DNA of 64,000 nucleotides, from positions 39,538,661-39,602,660 of the forward strand of contig BTRK01000002.1 of assembly GCA_036245805.1 (NCBI GenBank). The letters run 5' to 3'. Source of the stretch: Pristionchus mayeri. Its lineage: Eukaryota > Nematoda > Chromadorea > Rhabditida > Neodiplogasteridae. The notes under the pieces are model-generated. The model did not search any database. It worked only from the letters and a program-made list of their open reading frames with translations, and was not told the origin of the DNA. A program made the translations under genes and the position numbers. Of this stretch, positions 1 through 12,263 are shown in pieces. How positions within the stretch are numbered: the stretch's first letter is position 1; the number at the start of each line of letters is the position of its first letter.

Positions 1-815
1 TGTAAATTCGCTACAGTTTCCCTTGGTGGGTGCAATATCTTGTAATATGTTATATCTTAGTATTTACTGTTCTTTAACACATAATATATTAAATAATAAT
101 ATTTTAAAGCTCTAGTTTAACTGACTCTAGTTGGCGATTCAGTGAGGACGAGCTGTCTATTGGGATCTGCACAATAGCGTTGCCCTGAAATAATTCAGGA
201 ATATTTTGTATGTTGTATTATAAAAACACCGCTCGTGCAATTGTAACACACCTGAAATGTTATCGTAATATACATTTGTGTTCAGCATTAAACATAACAG
301 CGTAAGCCTCACCATTTATGCTAACTTTAGTAATGCATACAGGATACGGTTCCTGAGAGTGATGATTTTTAAATGTGATGAAAGTAATGACCCTTAAAAG
401 GATTCAAAACCGTGCCCTACCGGACGGATTATGGCTCCCACTGATGAAGTAGTAGTTTCTGAAAATCGATTTTATTGTACACGTCTGCATAATTGATTAC
501 CCTTCCAGCATGCATCACTCGCAATTAGATTTCGAGAAACGATATCACCTCTTCATTCCTCACACTCATTCTCAAAACTCTATTCTCGTCATTTTGTATA
601 GAATCAATTGGTTCCGAATGAAAGGAATCAACAGTGTCGGGGAATCGCCAAAGAAAAAAATTGATTATCCTTAAAAAAGGACTTCCAAAAACTGCACTTT
701 GTCTGTTAATATAACTTGATTTGGGCAATCCATGAATTACAGCTTCTGGAAAGTGGGTGTGGGCAGATCTTACTGCGCTGGATTACAATCATATAAATAT
801 CTTTATCGCAGCAAG
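1..815. other. No gene recognised
   Basis: AT-rich sequence. A 67-codon minus-strand open frame (525-728) has no motif I recognise and no clear flanking splice sites. It could hold missing upstream exons of the receptor kinase, but nothing here shows that. Confidence 0.3.
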
Positions 816-1476
816 TTAATGCGCGAATACATAAAACCAGTAGCTAGGAACTGGCAGGAACAACTTAAAATGACGGTGTGGTAGTTGAAGTGAAGTGTAG
901 TAGTCGCCGCGTTTCGACGACCCGAATGTAGTATTGAAAATTCGAGAAAATAAGAAGAAATAGAGATAGTTAAAACAAGTATGAAACGGGTAATTTAGGG
1001 GAAATACGTTTGGTGAACAATTTGGAAGAGAGGGAAAGGGTTCCTTGAGGTAAAGAATTAATAGTGGAATAGGTGCGATGAGAGATAAATTGTTTAGATA
1101 AATTATCTGAAGCTCTAAAACGGGGGAATAATTTGCGAGACGAACCTCGAGTGCGAGATTCTCTGAAATCAAATATTAATGAAGGGGAAACAGTTGATTG
1201 TGGGCAGAATAATGAATGAACAAATTTGAAGGAAGATAAATTGCGACGATGGTCGAGAGGTTCCAAATTAAACTTCTCGCAAGAGATAGAATAAGAGATG
1301 AAAGGAATTTTACAGCGAAAATGTAATTTACGAAGGAAAATGCATTGAACTTTTTCAAGGAGTTTTCTATCCTTGAGAATGTCAGGAGAATAAACTGCTG
1401 AACAATACTCGAGAATGGAACGAACATAAGTTTTATAGGCATAACGAACATAAGTTTTATAGGCAAGGCGATGCAT
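816..1476 (-). mobile_element. Non-LTR retrotransposon, C-terminal reverse transcriptase remnant
   Basis: A minus-strand open frame of 168 codons (970-1476) reads like the region after the polymerase domain in CR1/Jockey-type elements: a segment ILEYCSAVYSP, then a basic stretch (LLEKVQCIFLRKLHF), FNLEPLDHRR, and a tail with SRTRGSSRKLF and INSLPQGTL. It ends at a stop at 970. The catalytic domain, endonuclease and 5' end are absent, so this is a 5'-truncated dead copy, the usual product of incomplete target-primed insertion. A 19-bp duplication lies at its 5' edge (about 1427-1463). It abuts the duplicated exons of the receptor kinase and may have replaced that gene's 5' end. Confidence 0.75.
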
Positions 1477-2215
1477 GCACTGATAAACACATTCGATTCA
1501 CTGTTGAAGATTGCAAATGGAGGGCTGTCGAACACTCCGAACGCCTTTATTCGTTAATCTGCTTCGAGAGGTATTATTTTTATTTGAAGATCGTAGTATA
1601 TCAGTCAATCTTTGACTAGTACATTCAGGAACACTTGGGAGGAAGAAATCTACCCAGTACAACTGGTGGTTGTCTCTTTGAAGAAAATGACGGTGAGCTA
1701 GTATAATGATGTTTCTAAATGTATTTCTACAAGGCGATGCATGCACTGATAAACACATTCGATTCGCTGTAGTTGAAGATTGCAAATGGAGGGCTGTCGA
1801 ACACTCCGAACGCCTTTATTCGTTAATCTGCTTCGAGAGGTATTATTTTTATTTGAAGATCGTAGTATATCAGTCAATCTTTGACTATTACATTCAGGAA
1901 CACTTGGGAGGAAGAAATCTACCCAGTACAACTGGTGGTTGTCTCTTTGAAGAAAATGACGGTGAGCTAGTATAATGATGTTTCTAAATGTATTTCTACA
2001 AGGCGATGCATGCACTGATAAACACATTCGATTCGCTGTAGTTGAAGATTGCAAATGGAGGGCTGTCGAACACTCTGAACGCCTTTATTCGTTAATCTGC
2101 TTCGAGAGGTATTATTTTTATTTGAAGATCGTAGTATATCAGTCAATCTTTGACTATTACATTCAGGAACACTTGGGAGGAAGAAATCTACCCAGTACAA
2201 CTGGTGGTTGTTATC
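1465..2215 (+). repeat. Three tandem copies of a ~267-bp exon-containing unit
   Basis: The same unit starts near 1466, 1732 and 2001 (spacing 266 and 269 bp) and is nearly identical in each copy. Each holds an exon-like piece encoding GDACTDKHIRFAVVEDCKW and, after a short intron, a piece encoding NTWEEEIYPVQLVV. Only the third copy continues past that point into a transmembrane segment; copies 1 and 2 switch to unrelated sequence ending in a stop. Near identity suggests a recent duplication. Copy 1 lacks three bases in a GTAGTTGAAG stretch (reads GTTGAAG). Confidence 0.9.
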
Positions 2216-5040
2216 ATACTGAGTGTTGTTCTCTCCGTATTCATCATAGCTGTGCTCGCGTGTGCGATTGCAAAATTCCATTGTCGACGCTCACAACGCT
2301 CAAAGGTCAGAATGTGTTACTTTCTAATAAACATTAGGTAGTATAAATATGACCAAAATATACACTTCTTTATAATTAATTTTTAACATCCAAACTATCA
2401 AAAAGTATTATCGGAAAATGCTAAGCACGTCAATATTTTGTGTATCGACCGATTGCGGTATAATAGCGACTGTCAGAGTGCGTGGACATTTTGTGCAAAC
2501 GCCTGGAACCAGTCTAAAACCGGAGTTCTATCGATATCTTAAAATACTGAACACATTTGGGCACATTTAGAAGAAATTCGGTTTTTTAACCTTGTGCCAA
2601 GTATATGATATTTCGCACACATACTCGTTAAATAAGCAGATTATGTTGAGACCGACGATACAAGAACGACATTCGATGATGCATTCGAAGTACCACGAAA
2701 GCTCATATACGTCGACTTCAACTTCCCGCTGGGAAAAGGAACGCAAGGCAGCGTGTTTCTAGGTATTGAAAACACTTTTAAAATAGTTCAATAACATTTT
2801 CCCTCTACTAAGTTCCCCGACAAAATCACTCATCTAATCTATTTAATATCATGCTATACCATCGTATACCTTTTATTTTTATTTTCCATGCATATAGTTT
2901 GTTCTCATTTATGTATATTTGTTCATGCATTATTTTGCAAAATATTTTAATCCTGATGTATTTACAGGTTCTCTCCACACTGATGCACACGCCGATTCTG
3001 CCATCTCAGATGAAACAAAGAGCAGGAGGGTGGCAATAAAGATGAGCAATGGTGCTAGGAAACCTAATCAATACTGACAATATTGAAATTAATTTCAGCA
3101 GCAGATGATCACCACGCACAGAAGTCCTTATTAAAAGAGATACGTTATGAAGTGCATTCCATAACACCCGAACATCAGTTATCAACGGTAACTCTGCAAG
3201 GTTGTAAAGGTTCTTTTATCAGATAAGCTAGTTGCGAGTGTTACAATCGACTCCCCGATTCTCTTAGTGGTGGAATACTGCAAACACGGAAGTTTGCTGG
3301 ATTACTTGAAAGCGAAGTGAGCATTATGGCTTAGTTGTGCTGAGCAGTCGAAAAGTGAAATGAATGAATGCGAATTGTCCTGATCAGGCGAGACACAGAT
3401 ATCGATCCCGATTAAGAAACTCCCTCAATCTCGTTTGCGAAGTTATTGAAATATGGAGTACAGATCGCAGGTGGAATGGTTAGTTTCATTGTGTATTTAG
3501 TAAATACTATTTACTTCATTACTCTCAACAAAATACCGTGCATTTTTACGAAATCCAACGTATAATGCATTTCAGAATCATTTACACGGATTGGGATTAA
3601 TTCATCGCGATATTTCGTTGCGGAACATTCTTCTTCCTGATGTCCATCATTGCAAAGTAAGTAAATTATAATCCAAAAATAGTAACAATAATTAATGATC
3701 CGCTACAAATTATGCAGATAAGTGATTTTGGAAAGGCCGCTTTCGTGAACGAGCTGACAGGCACCTTCGTTTCCCAGGTATTTGTATTTTTATAATACAC
3801 AACAAAATGATGTAGGATGACCATTGTGAACATCACCTTACAGCGATTGCTACTAAACAATGTTTAAACTACATGATATCATTGTCATCAAAATATTAGA
3901 GTTCGATAAACGATTCCACTCCCTCTTAATTCAACCACGCCATCGACCGGGCTAGTGTGTATGTAGAATGAACAGAACGTGGAATCGTTTCTAAAACTCT
4001 ACAAAATATCCGCACTCCCCTTTTTAGACATTTTTCATGTGAGGCCGGCTGTCTAGATATTTTTGTAGGACTTTGATGCATCCGAAAACTGCTGATTATC
4101 TACAATGCTGCATATTTAATAATACATGGTCTATATTTCTTTGTAGGGAGAAGAACTACCCATTCGATGGACGCCACCGGAAGGCTTGGAATATGGAATA
4201 TTCTCTAGGGCGACAGACAGGTATTTCTGTTGCAAGTTTAAATGCAAGTAATCAACAATATTTACTTGGGCTTTTGGAATCTTGGTTGTCGAGATCATCA
4301 CCCGCGGAACCAAGCCATATCCTGCGTGGAGCACTGCCGAAGTTCTCCCTAGAGTGCGATCTGGAGAGCGCATGCCACGACCGTCGGGATGTTCATCGTC
4401 CCTGTAATATATTTTAAAATATCATTAACGAAATTAATTATAATTATCTGACACGTTCCCTCTAAGCCTCCCGACTTATTCAGTTATCAACTGCTACTAT
4501 CGTGCTGGAGTGAGGAGCCTAAGAATCGACCGACATTTGCCCATCTTCGGGAGGCTCTGATGTTCCGAGCAATGGTCTGGCTCTCTCCATATCGTACACT
4601 CTCTCGCGCACTCTGATCGACGAGAGAGCGTGTGATTTGGAGATAGTCAGACGATTACTCGATGTTCCACGTGAATGACGCAAGTGATATATTCATTTAT
4701 GCATACATACCACTTAAACTGTGACATTAAAAAAAAAAGCCATCTCAGTGCTTTGTGTGGTGGTGGTTGACCCAATAGTGAAGAGGTATTTACGTACTGT
4801 GCCTCTCCAGATCAGCTAACTGCCTTCAGTAACCTTGTAAAATCAGTAACAATTAAAGTTGAATATTCGGACAAAATCAGTTACCATCATAGTTGAATTG
4901 GCATAAGTATATTGAAATATCGATGCACGTCGTTTCAGTCAAACCTGTTCGTTTGGCCAACTGAGAGCATCGGATCGCCTCCAGGTCAATTGGACGAGGA
5001 AGGACGATACGTCGAAAAGAGGGATGATTCGTCTTCTTGA
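1467..5040 (+). CDS. Receptor tyrosine kinase, short ectodomain (5' end missing or damaged)
   Basis: Multi-exon receptor tyrosine kinase acting at the plasma membrane. A cysteine-containing ectodomain exon (GDACTDKHIRF) is followed at 2167-2305 by a juxtamembrane piece, a transmembrane helix (VVVIILSVVLSVFIIAVLAC) and a basic stop-transfer (KFHCRRSQRSK). Kinase exons follow: FPLGKGTQGSVFL glycine loop (2641-2761), VAIKM lysine (near 3030), hinge VVEYCKHGSLLDYL, HRDISLRN catalytic loop (near 3610), DFGKAAF (3726), PIRWTPPEG (4155), WAFGILVVEII (4267), CWSEEPKNRPTF (4500) and an acidic tail ending at TGA 5038-5040. The activation segment has no tyrosine. Layout resembles the C. elegans KIN-15/KIN-16 class. 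No signal peptide was found. An expected acceptor at 4264-4265 reads AC, and the frame breaks near 3185, so it may be a decaying gene. Confidence 0.75.
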
Positions 5041-5826
5041 TGGTCTACAAACAGCTTGTCGCGTTAACCTTATTCCTGGCATCCTTTTTTTATGTTCTAC
5101 ATGTATTCATCATCCATTGTATGCAGACATCGAGAATCTCAACACCATTTTTTAATCATTAGCTCATTAGATCAATATTTTTTAATCATTAGCCCCGCTC
5201 GACTTTTCACTCTGATATCGACCTTTCGCAATCAGGCCTCCACACCACGAACCGGAAATATACCTTCTCCATCAGAATTGTAATCAGATAAAATGTGTTG
5301 TGAATCAATATCACTCTCAGTTACTTGTTGTTCGATTCGGAAAACAACGAGTATAATGTTAGGCAATCATCGCAGAAAATACGAACGAGCGAGGGAAGGG
5401 AGAAGTGGTGAAATGATAGATAGGTAGAAGGAGAAGTCTTTTGAATATGTGCCAGATGCTAGAATTGGTGGTGAGAAAAAGACGCGGGAAATTCACACTC
5501 GTGACACTCGCTTTGGTCTGTCATTACAGATGGTTCAGTATTGTAAAACTATCAAAATTATATCAACACTCTACAACATTCTACAATTTTTTAGATGTAT
5601 ATGGTGATTCGTCAACGATAAATTCGTTTCATGTTTAATAGCTACAATTCTCCCATTCGCCGAACGGGAATGGGGGAAAAAAGCTAAAATAAATTATATT
5701 CGTTCAGCAGTATAATTGAACAATACACAAACATACAATGATGAAAAAAAGCGAAATGGGAAACTATCAGAAATAATCGGAATATGTAGTAGTTAGAAGT
5801 TACATCATCTGCCTTCGCATGGAATC
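5041..5826. other. Intergenic, no gene recognised
   Basis: Between the tail of the kinase gene and the stop codon of the first zinc-finger gene, which converge here. It would hold both 3' UTRs. A 65-codon open frame at 5441-5638 has no recognisable motif. Confidence 0.4.
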
Positions 5827-8800
5827 CTAATTATCATTCAATTCTCCATCCGTCGACCATTTCCCGTGATCATCATCGCCTTCATCCGATGAAGTCTCAT
5901 CTCTCTTCCCCTTTCTCGAACATTCCGCATCTTTGCGAAGTGAACGCTACAAATTATTTACAAAACTGAAAATAAAGGAAACAAATTCAGAGTCGTTTTC
6001 GACGATCGTGAATTGCTTGGAAGATACTGCTCCCGTATCATGATCAGAAGACCCCGCATTTAACAATTATAAGCATATAAAAAACGGTATATCAGTCAAA
6101 AAAATCTACATGTGTGTCAATGTAGGATATTTTTTTTAAAATTGTGATATTTAAAATGAAAAGAAATGAAATATGACAATATAACCTCAATTGTGCTTAC
6201 GTGTATGAATTTTGGCATGATGATTGAGATTCGACCGAGAAGTATATATTTTACCACATGTTGTACACTCATATTTCTGCTTACGAAGATCGTTGTCGTC
6301 TGTGAAATGGTCTGATTCAACAATTATATTCAATCGAATAATAATTACCCAGATGAATATGTTCGTGTCTTGTCAGATCCGACTTAGCCAAAAACTTTTT
6401 TCCACATATCTTAAATTTGTGCTGGAATTTGACCTCATAATTATCTGAAATAGTTGAGCGTACATTACATTCGAAGTTAAACTCGCAATGTTCACATTTG
6501 AAGTCACACTTACCATTATGTGAATGCTTGTGACGATGGAGACCAGTACGACTAAAATATATTTTCTTAAAAAAAAAAAAATTTACATTCATATTTATTT
6601 TTAAGAGGGTCGGATAATTCTTAAAAATGAACATAATTAAATTAATTGTTTGAAAACTCACCCAAATGGGAATTTTCATGAATAGTAAGAATCCGCTTCT
6701 GTGTAAATCTCTTTCCACATTCTTCACATTTGTAAGGGAATTTTATATCTTCATCATCTGAAATATTGACATTTTAGTTGTTCCAAAAGGGCAGAAATAA
6801 ATAATTACACGTAAATAAATAAATGTTTTAGTATATATATTTCACTATGGTGAATGAATGCCAACTATCAAGCAAACCATCAACCATACCGGTAATTATT
6901 TAGGCACTCGTACCTGCATGAGATCGTTTATGTATATTCAGGTCATCATACTAGTGATACATTTTACCACATATTTCACAATCAAATTTCTTCTTTCGAG
7001 GATCGGATGCATCTGTGAACAATTGTAATAAACACAATCATTATAGTGTCGTAAGCTCACCCAAGTGAATATTCTGGTGTCGAATAAGCAGTGCCTTCAA
7101 TCCATATGTTTTCGGGCACTTATCACATTTGAAAGTTCGGGTCACTTCATATCCATGTGTAATATAAAACACATTAATTATTAGATGATTGAAATCGTCT
7201 CCTATTGTTTGTGTAGCTTTCGTACTCTGATGAATTTGCTTGCGAAAAAAAAATCGCAAAAAAAAAAAAATCGAAAAAAAAAAAAATAAAAAAAAAATAA
7301 AAAATAAAAAATAAAAAAAAAAATCGTAAATGGTAACATCACACACTATAAATATGCATTGAAGGTACCCTCATGTATCCGTTTATGTCGATTCAGATAA
7401 TCAAGATCCGCATATTGTTTTCCGCATGTATTACATTCGAACTTCACCTTATGTGGATCGGAGTCAGCTGAAAAAAATAATAATGATAATGTTAGTTGTA
7501 CTGGAAGCCCACCCAAATGCACATTCATGTGCCTAGCAAGATTGGCTTTTGACGAGCATCCTTTCCCACATTCTCCGCATTTGTGTGGGAATTGCAAGTC
7601 TTTATCATCTGAATAAGTTGAAGTTAGCAATTGCAAATTCAGTGCTTTTAAACAAGGTAAAGCTCTATTTAAACTTTACTCAATTATTACCTGAATGAGT
7701 AATTTGATGATGTTTGAGACTTCCTGGAGTAGCATACCGTTTTCCGCAATTCGAACACACAAATGGATATTTTGACTCTACATCATCTGTTAAATAATAT
7801 GTGAATCTAATTTGCATATATGATCGCTTGTAAGCAAAAAAAAACATTAATAACATATTGTGGAGTGAACGTTCTACTAACCTTCATGTAATTGCATGTG
7901 TACTTTGAGATTTTTTGAGCACGCGAGAAATTTGTCACATTTGTTGCATTGAAATATCTCTCTTTGAGGGTCGTCAGATGCTAAATAAGGAATTTAGCAA
8001 AAATGGTTTTACTATGAAATGATTTTAAACATTTTTTTTTGGAATAAAAATGTTCGCATTTGAAAATTTAGCCCCATATTTTGTGATATTTTATAGATCC
8101 GCTTTTCATTATCTTCATTGTACCGAACTTTGGATTGCTTTTTATGCGTATGGTGACTAACAAATCTCAATGTTAACAAACCTAAATGAGTTCTCTCGTG
8201 GACTTTCAGATACGAAAGGGTTGAGAATCTTTTTCCACAGAATTCACACTTGCTTGGAAGTCTCTCCTCCTCGTTTGCTATAATTAAATTTTCTTCATAA
8301 ATTATATTTACTCGCATTGTATATTTTCTTCGCATTGTAAGGTACTATTTCCCCTCACCGATATGGCTCCTCTTATGATAATACACGCCGCTTCTCGACG
8401 TAAATTGTTTCATGCAGATATTACATTCGTGTTTTGACTTGGCTGATCCCTTTGCATTTATAGTTGAGATCTTCCGATTATCTCTTTCGGCATCTTCACT
8501 ATCAGATCCATCGTTCGATTCCCAATCTCCGTCTTCACTCGAATCAGGATCAGCAGTAACTTCGCCATCCGAAGCCTTAGTGGAAACAAATATAATTATG
8601 TTCTTTTTCGCGCTCTCTCTTTCCCTATTATATCCCGTTGAAACATCAGCGATCTGTACAATACGGATACATTAATGCGCGATGCAACACGTCATGCGTA
8701 CCTTTCTAATCGTCGCGACGATTTGCTGGTTCTGATTTCGTGAATGCATCCATTGAATTGCATCACCGATAGACGTACACAATCCATTGAGGTGACAAAA

Positions 8801-9012
8801 TAGAGAAGAATCACTGAAAAATTTGGGTGTTGCTCATTAGTGGCAATAAATGCACGATCGTGTTATTTATTGTATTCATTGCGTGTTATCGGATGCAATT
8901 CCTAAAATATTACCTTCCATAGTTCTCTTGCTCGAGTGGAGCGAACATTTTGCCTAATCCTTGTAAAATTTCGACGACATTTTGAATTGTTCCTTCTAGT
9001 GGTTTCTCCATT
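5827..9012 (-). CDS. C2H2 zinc-finger protein A, one finger per exon
   Basis: Probable nuclear DNA-binding protein. The start exon (8914-9012) begins MEKPLEGTIQNVVEIL; exon 2 (8702-8813) encodes SDSSLFCHLNGLC; exon 3 has an acidic Ser/Asp stretch and the first finger (ECNICMKQF...YYHKRSH). Further exons each carry about one C2H2 finger, with two linker styles (DD.E..P and SDDP.K) tending to alternate. Exon junctions fall after the first base of a Gly codon, so finger exons are symmetric. The last exon (5827-5948) is an acidic tail ending ELNDN. Several modules are broken: UAG at 6951-6953 inside one finger, a half finger near 6510-6550, Cys to Phe in the finger at 6345-6448, and a likely mutated acceptor near 7165. 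Paralogue of protein B. Either the distal fingers are skipped or the gene is decaying. Confidence 0.8.
7240..7325. repeat. A-rich low-complexity tract in an intron
   Basis: Runs of A broken by single T or C residues on the plus strand (poly-T on the coding strand of the zinc-finger gene), in an intron between finger exons. Confidence 0.85.
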
Positions 9013-9557
9013 TTATAGCTGCAAATATATAATCGATATTTATCAATATAAATCATGAGTGTAAATGGTTTAAACTGTATTGCTGGTAAAAGAATGTATA
9101 AACAAGTGGCGTCATAGGCGGTTGAAAAACATAATAAGCACGCCCGAAAACACCCGATGGAGGGGGGGGGGGACAAATGCGCTTGTGCATTATAGTAATA
9201 ATAACGACTATGATCATAATTCAATATTGGTAATTATATAAAATGATGATCTCGGGTCAAACAATAAGTTACTCGTTTTAGAAATGACAGCATACACGGA
9301 GAGCGTGGGTTTGAGTCTATGTGAGTAAAATAAAGAGAAAATTCAAGGAGATAATGATCAGGCTGACGACTTTCTGTGACTATTCCAGAGGAGAGAACGA
9401 GAGAGAGTGACGAGGTGAGAGAAATAGATGGAGGTAGGGATAGTGATATGAAGGGTGAGAGGGGAGGTGCGACCGTGAGAGTCAAGGTTTACAAAGAGAG
9501 AGCGCTCTCACAATCGCGCTACAATTTAGAATATATTGTCTACAGGAAATACACATA
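9013..9557. other. Upstream region of zinc-finger gene A
   Basis: Must hold the promoter of the minus-strand zinc-finger gene, but no TATA box or other element was recognised. A run of G lies near 9164-9172 and a purine-rich GAGA-type tract at 9390-9470. Confidence 0.4.
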
Positions 9558-10422
9558 TCACGCCTCTCACCAGAGAATCGAGCTAGAATCGTCATTCTTG
9601 GGAATGGAACGAAAATCGTAAAATGTGTTCTACCCGTGTTTAGTCATATTGAGGCTTGCCTAATTTACCCCCAAAGCCTCATTGTGCATACTTCATTTTC
9701 CGGCTCCCTACATCATATCTTATCTCGGCATCACTCACTTTAAGAGCTCGTATCGCGCTTATATTTGGAGATGACCTCTGACAAAAGTGACCTCTGAGAG
9801 ACCCCAACTCATTTTTCGAGCTCTATCGATCAATATAGTTCATTTTGTCTGAAAGTTGATTTTAACAATGGTACAGCAGCTGTTTTTTTCGCATGTTGTA
9901 GAATTTTCCCAGCGCTACCGAATGAGTGGTTTGTTTGAAAAATACGGGTACTAGGGTTAGAGTTAAGCCTTTTCACCTTTTCCGTCAATTTGAAGTTATT
10001 TGAAGTTAACAGTAAATTTTTGGAACAAACCACTTATTCGATAGCTCAGGAAAACACACAACCTATAGGAAAATTCGCTGCTTCTTTACCTACACTTTTG
10101 AGAAAATTAGCAAACTGTGTGCAACTGTTAAAATCAACTTTCAGATAAAATTTCAGATAATAAATCGATAGAGCTCGAAAAATGAGTGGGGGTCACTCAG
10201 AGGGCTATTTTCGCATATCTTTCACGAGAGGCGCGAAATAAGCCCTCCAAGAAGTAGGTGCCGAGATGCGACCCGATGCAGGGACCTCCAAAGTGAAGTC
10301 TGCACAATGAGACTTTGGGGGATTGTTAGACATGCCTCAGGATGCCCAAATCCGGTTAGAGCTCATTTCATAATTTTCCCTCCATTCCCTGGCTCAGCTC
10401 GATTCTCTCATGAGAGGCGTGG
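9558..10422. mobile_element. Foldback element, family F2 copy a
   Basis: 865 bp bounded by inverted copies of the terminal motif TCACGCCTCTCAC and flanked by TA (9556-9557 and 10423-10424). Arms match over long stretches, for example CTCATTGTGCATACTTCA on the left against its complement near 10300. No coding sequence. TA target sites suggest mobilisation by a Tc1/mariner-type transposase; that is inference. Five bases after its right TA another foldback family begins. Confidence 0.8.
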
Positions 10423-10427
10423 TATTA

Positions 10428-12263
10428 TGAGTGACTATCTGAGAGAACTGAGCAATTTCACCTATGTGCCGTACAGCAAAAATAAAGTGTTGATTTTAAG
10501 ATGCCCCTAGGGGTAACTTTTCACTTAGAGTTCGAAAATCGTCCTTAGGAAGCCGTATCTCTGACACCTGATTTTCTGTGGCGCGCCTCAACGCTGAGTC
10601 CGGTTGTAATTCGTGAACGGTTGATCCAAACCCCATACATAAATAGTAATTCTGAAAGAACTCGATGAGATAAGCATTTTTACAGTTGGAAGTGAAAAGC
10701 TAGCTCATCTACGAAAAAAGTTGGCCCTTTGAAATTTCCAAATTTATGTCCTGAAAATTTTTTTCAATGTGTGTCATTTAATTATGATTATTAGATTCCT
10801 CGTGAAAAGTTACCCCTGGAACCAACTTTTCGTTAAAAAATTCGTGAATCAGAGGGGTCTCCTAAATCAAACAAAAAGAAAACTGGTTCCATTTTCGCAG
10901 ATATATGAAATTTTATGCCGAGCAACAGCGAAATCCGATCAACTCTATGCACTACCTAACTATACTTAGGTAGGGTAGAAATAAAACACAGGAAAAACGG
11001 CCATAATCTCAATTCGAGAAAATTCGATATTCTGAACTTCGATTTTTTGCATGTTTAGGCTCATATATCTTTTCCATTTCGATACGAATTCCCAATTTTC
11101 TAGGTAATTCTAGTATCACAGATGAACACACGTCAGAAAATATACAAAGTTGGGTCATCATCACCTATAAGGAAGGTTGTCATATTTGTCGTTGAAAATG
11201 CACCGCCGGGTTTGAAAAAAATATGTTTTTAATGTTAACAGGCGAAATTTCGAAGGCAATCGGTTGAATTTATGCAGTAAAATACTTTTTCAACATAGGC
11301 GAACTATAATTTAAATGTGAAATTGCACATCCCCTTAATCTACAAAAATATGATTTTTTCACACATGAAAATCTACATTTTTTTTTAAAAACGTCTCATA
11401 TTTCGCATTAATACATAAAATATTAGTCATTTTGTTTGGAAAAGTTCCATAAAAATATAATTTAGAAGAATTGCATACAATGGAGATTACAATTTAATTT
11501 CGTTATTTTCCGATACTCTAAATTTTGCATTTTTAAGGACAAATATGACAATCTTCCTTATAGGTATCCAACTTTGAATATTTTCTGACGTGTGTTCATC
11601 TGTGATACTAGAATTACCTAGCAAATTGGGAATTCGTATCGAAATGGAAAATATATATGAGCCTAAACATGCAAAAAAATCGTTCAGAATATCGAATTTT
11701 CTCGAATTGAGATCATGGTCGTTTTTCCTGTGTTATATTTCTACCCTATCTTAGTATAGTTAGGTAGTGCATAGAGTTGATCGGATTTCGCTGTTGCTCG
11801 GCTTAAAAATTTCATATATTTGGGAAAAGTGAACCACCTTTCCTTTTCTTTGATTTAGGAGACCCCTCTGATTCACGATTTTTTTTCAAGAAAAGTTGGT
11901 TCCAGGGGTAACTTTTCACGAGGAATCTAATAATCATAATTAAAATGACACACATATTTTCAGGACATACATTTGGAAAATTCAAAGGGCCACAACTTTT
12001 TTCGTAGATGAGCTAGCTTTTCACTTCCAACTGTAAAAATGCTTATCTCATCGAGTTCTTTCAGAATTACTGTATATGTATGGGGTTTGGATCAACCGTT
12101 CACTATTAACAAAAACCGCCACATAAAATCGGTGTTCAGAGATACGGCTTCCTATGGACGATTTTCGAACTCTACGTGAAAAGCTACCCCTAAGGGCATC
12201 TTAAAACCAACACTTTATTTTTTGCTGTACGGCCTCTGGTCAGTTCTCTCAGATAGTCACTCT
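10428..12263. mobile_element. Foldback element, family F1 copy a
   Basis: 1836 bp almost entirely palindromic, with terminal repeat GAGTGACTATCTGAGAGAAC at both ends in opposite orientation and TA on each side (10426-10427, 12264-12265). Inner landmarks such as AAGATGCCCCTAGGGGTAAC and GATACGGCTTCCTA recur inverted. The motif GTGAAAAGTTACCCCT and its complement occur four times with small variations, so each arm is itself built from inverted subunits. No ORF of note. Confidence 0.85.
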
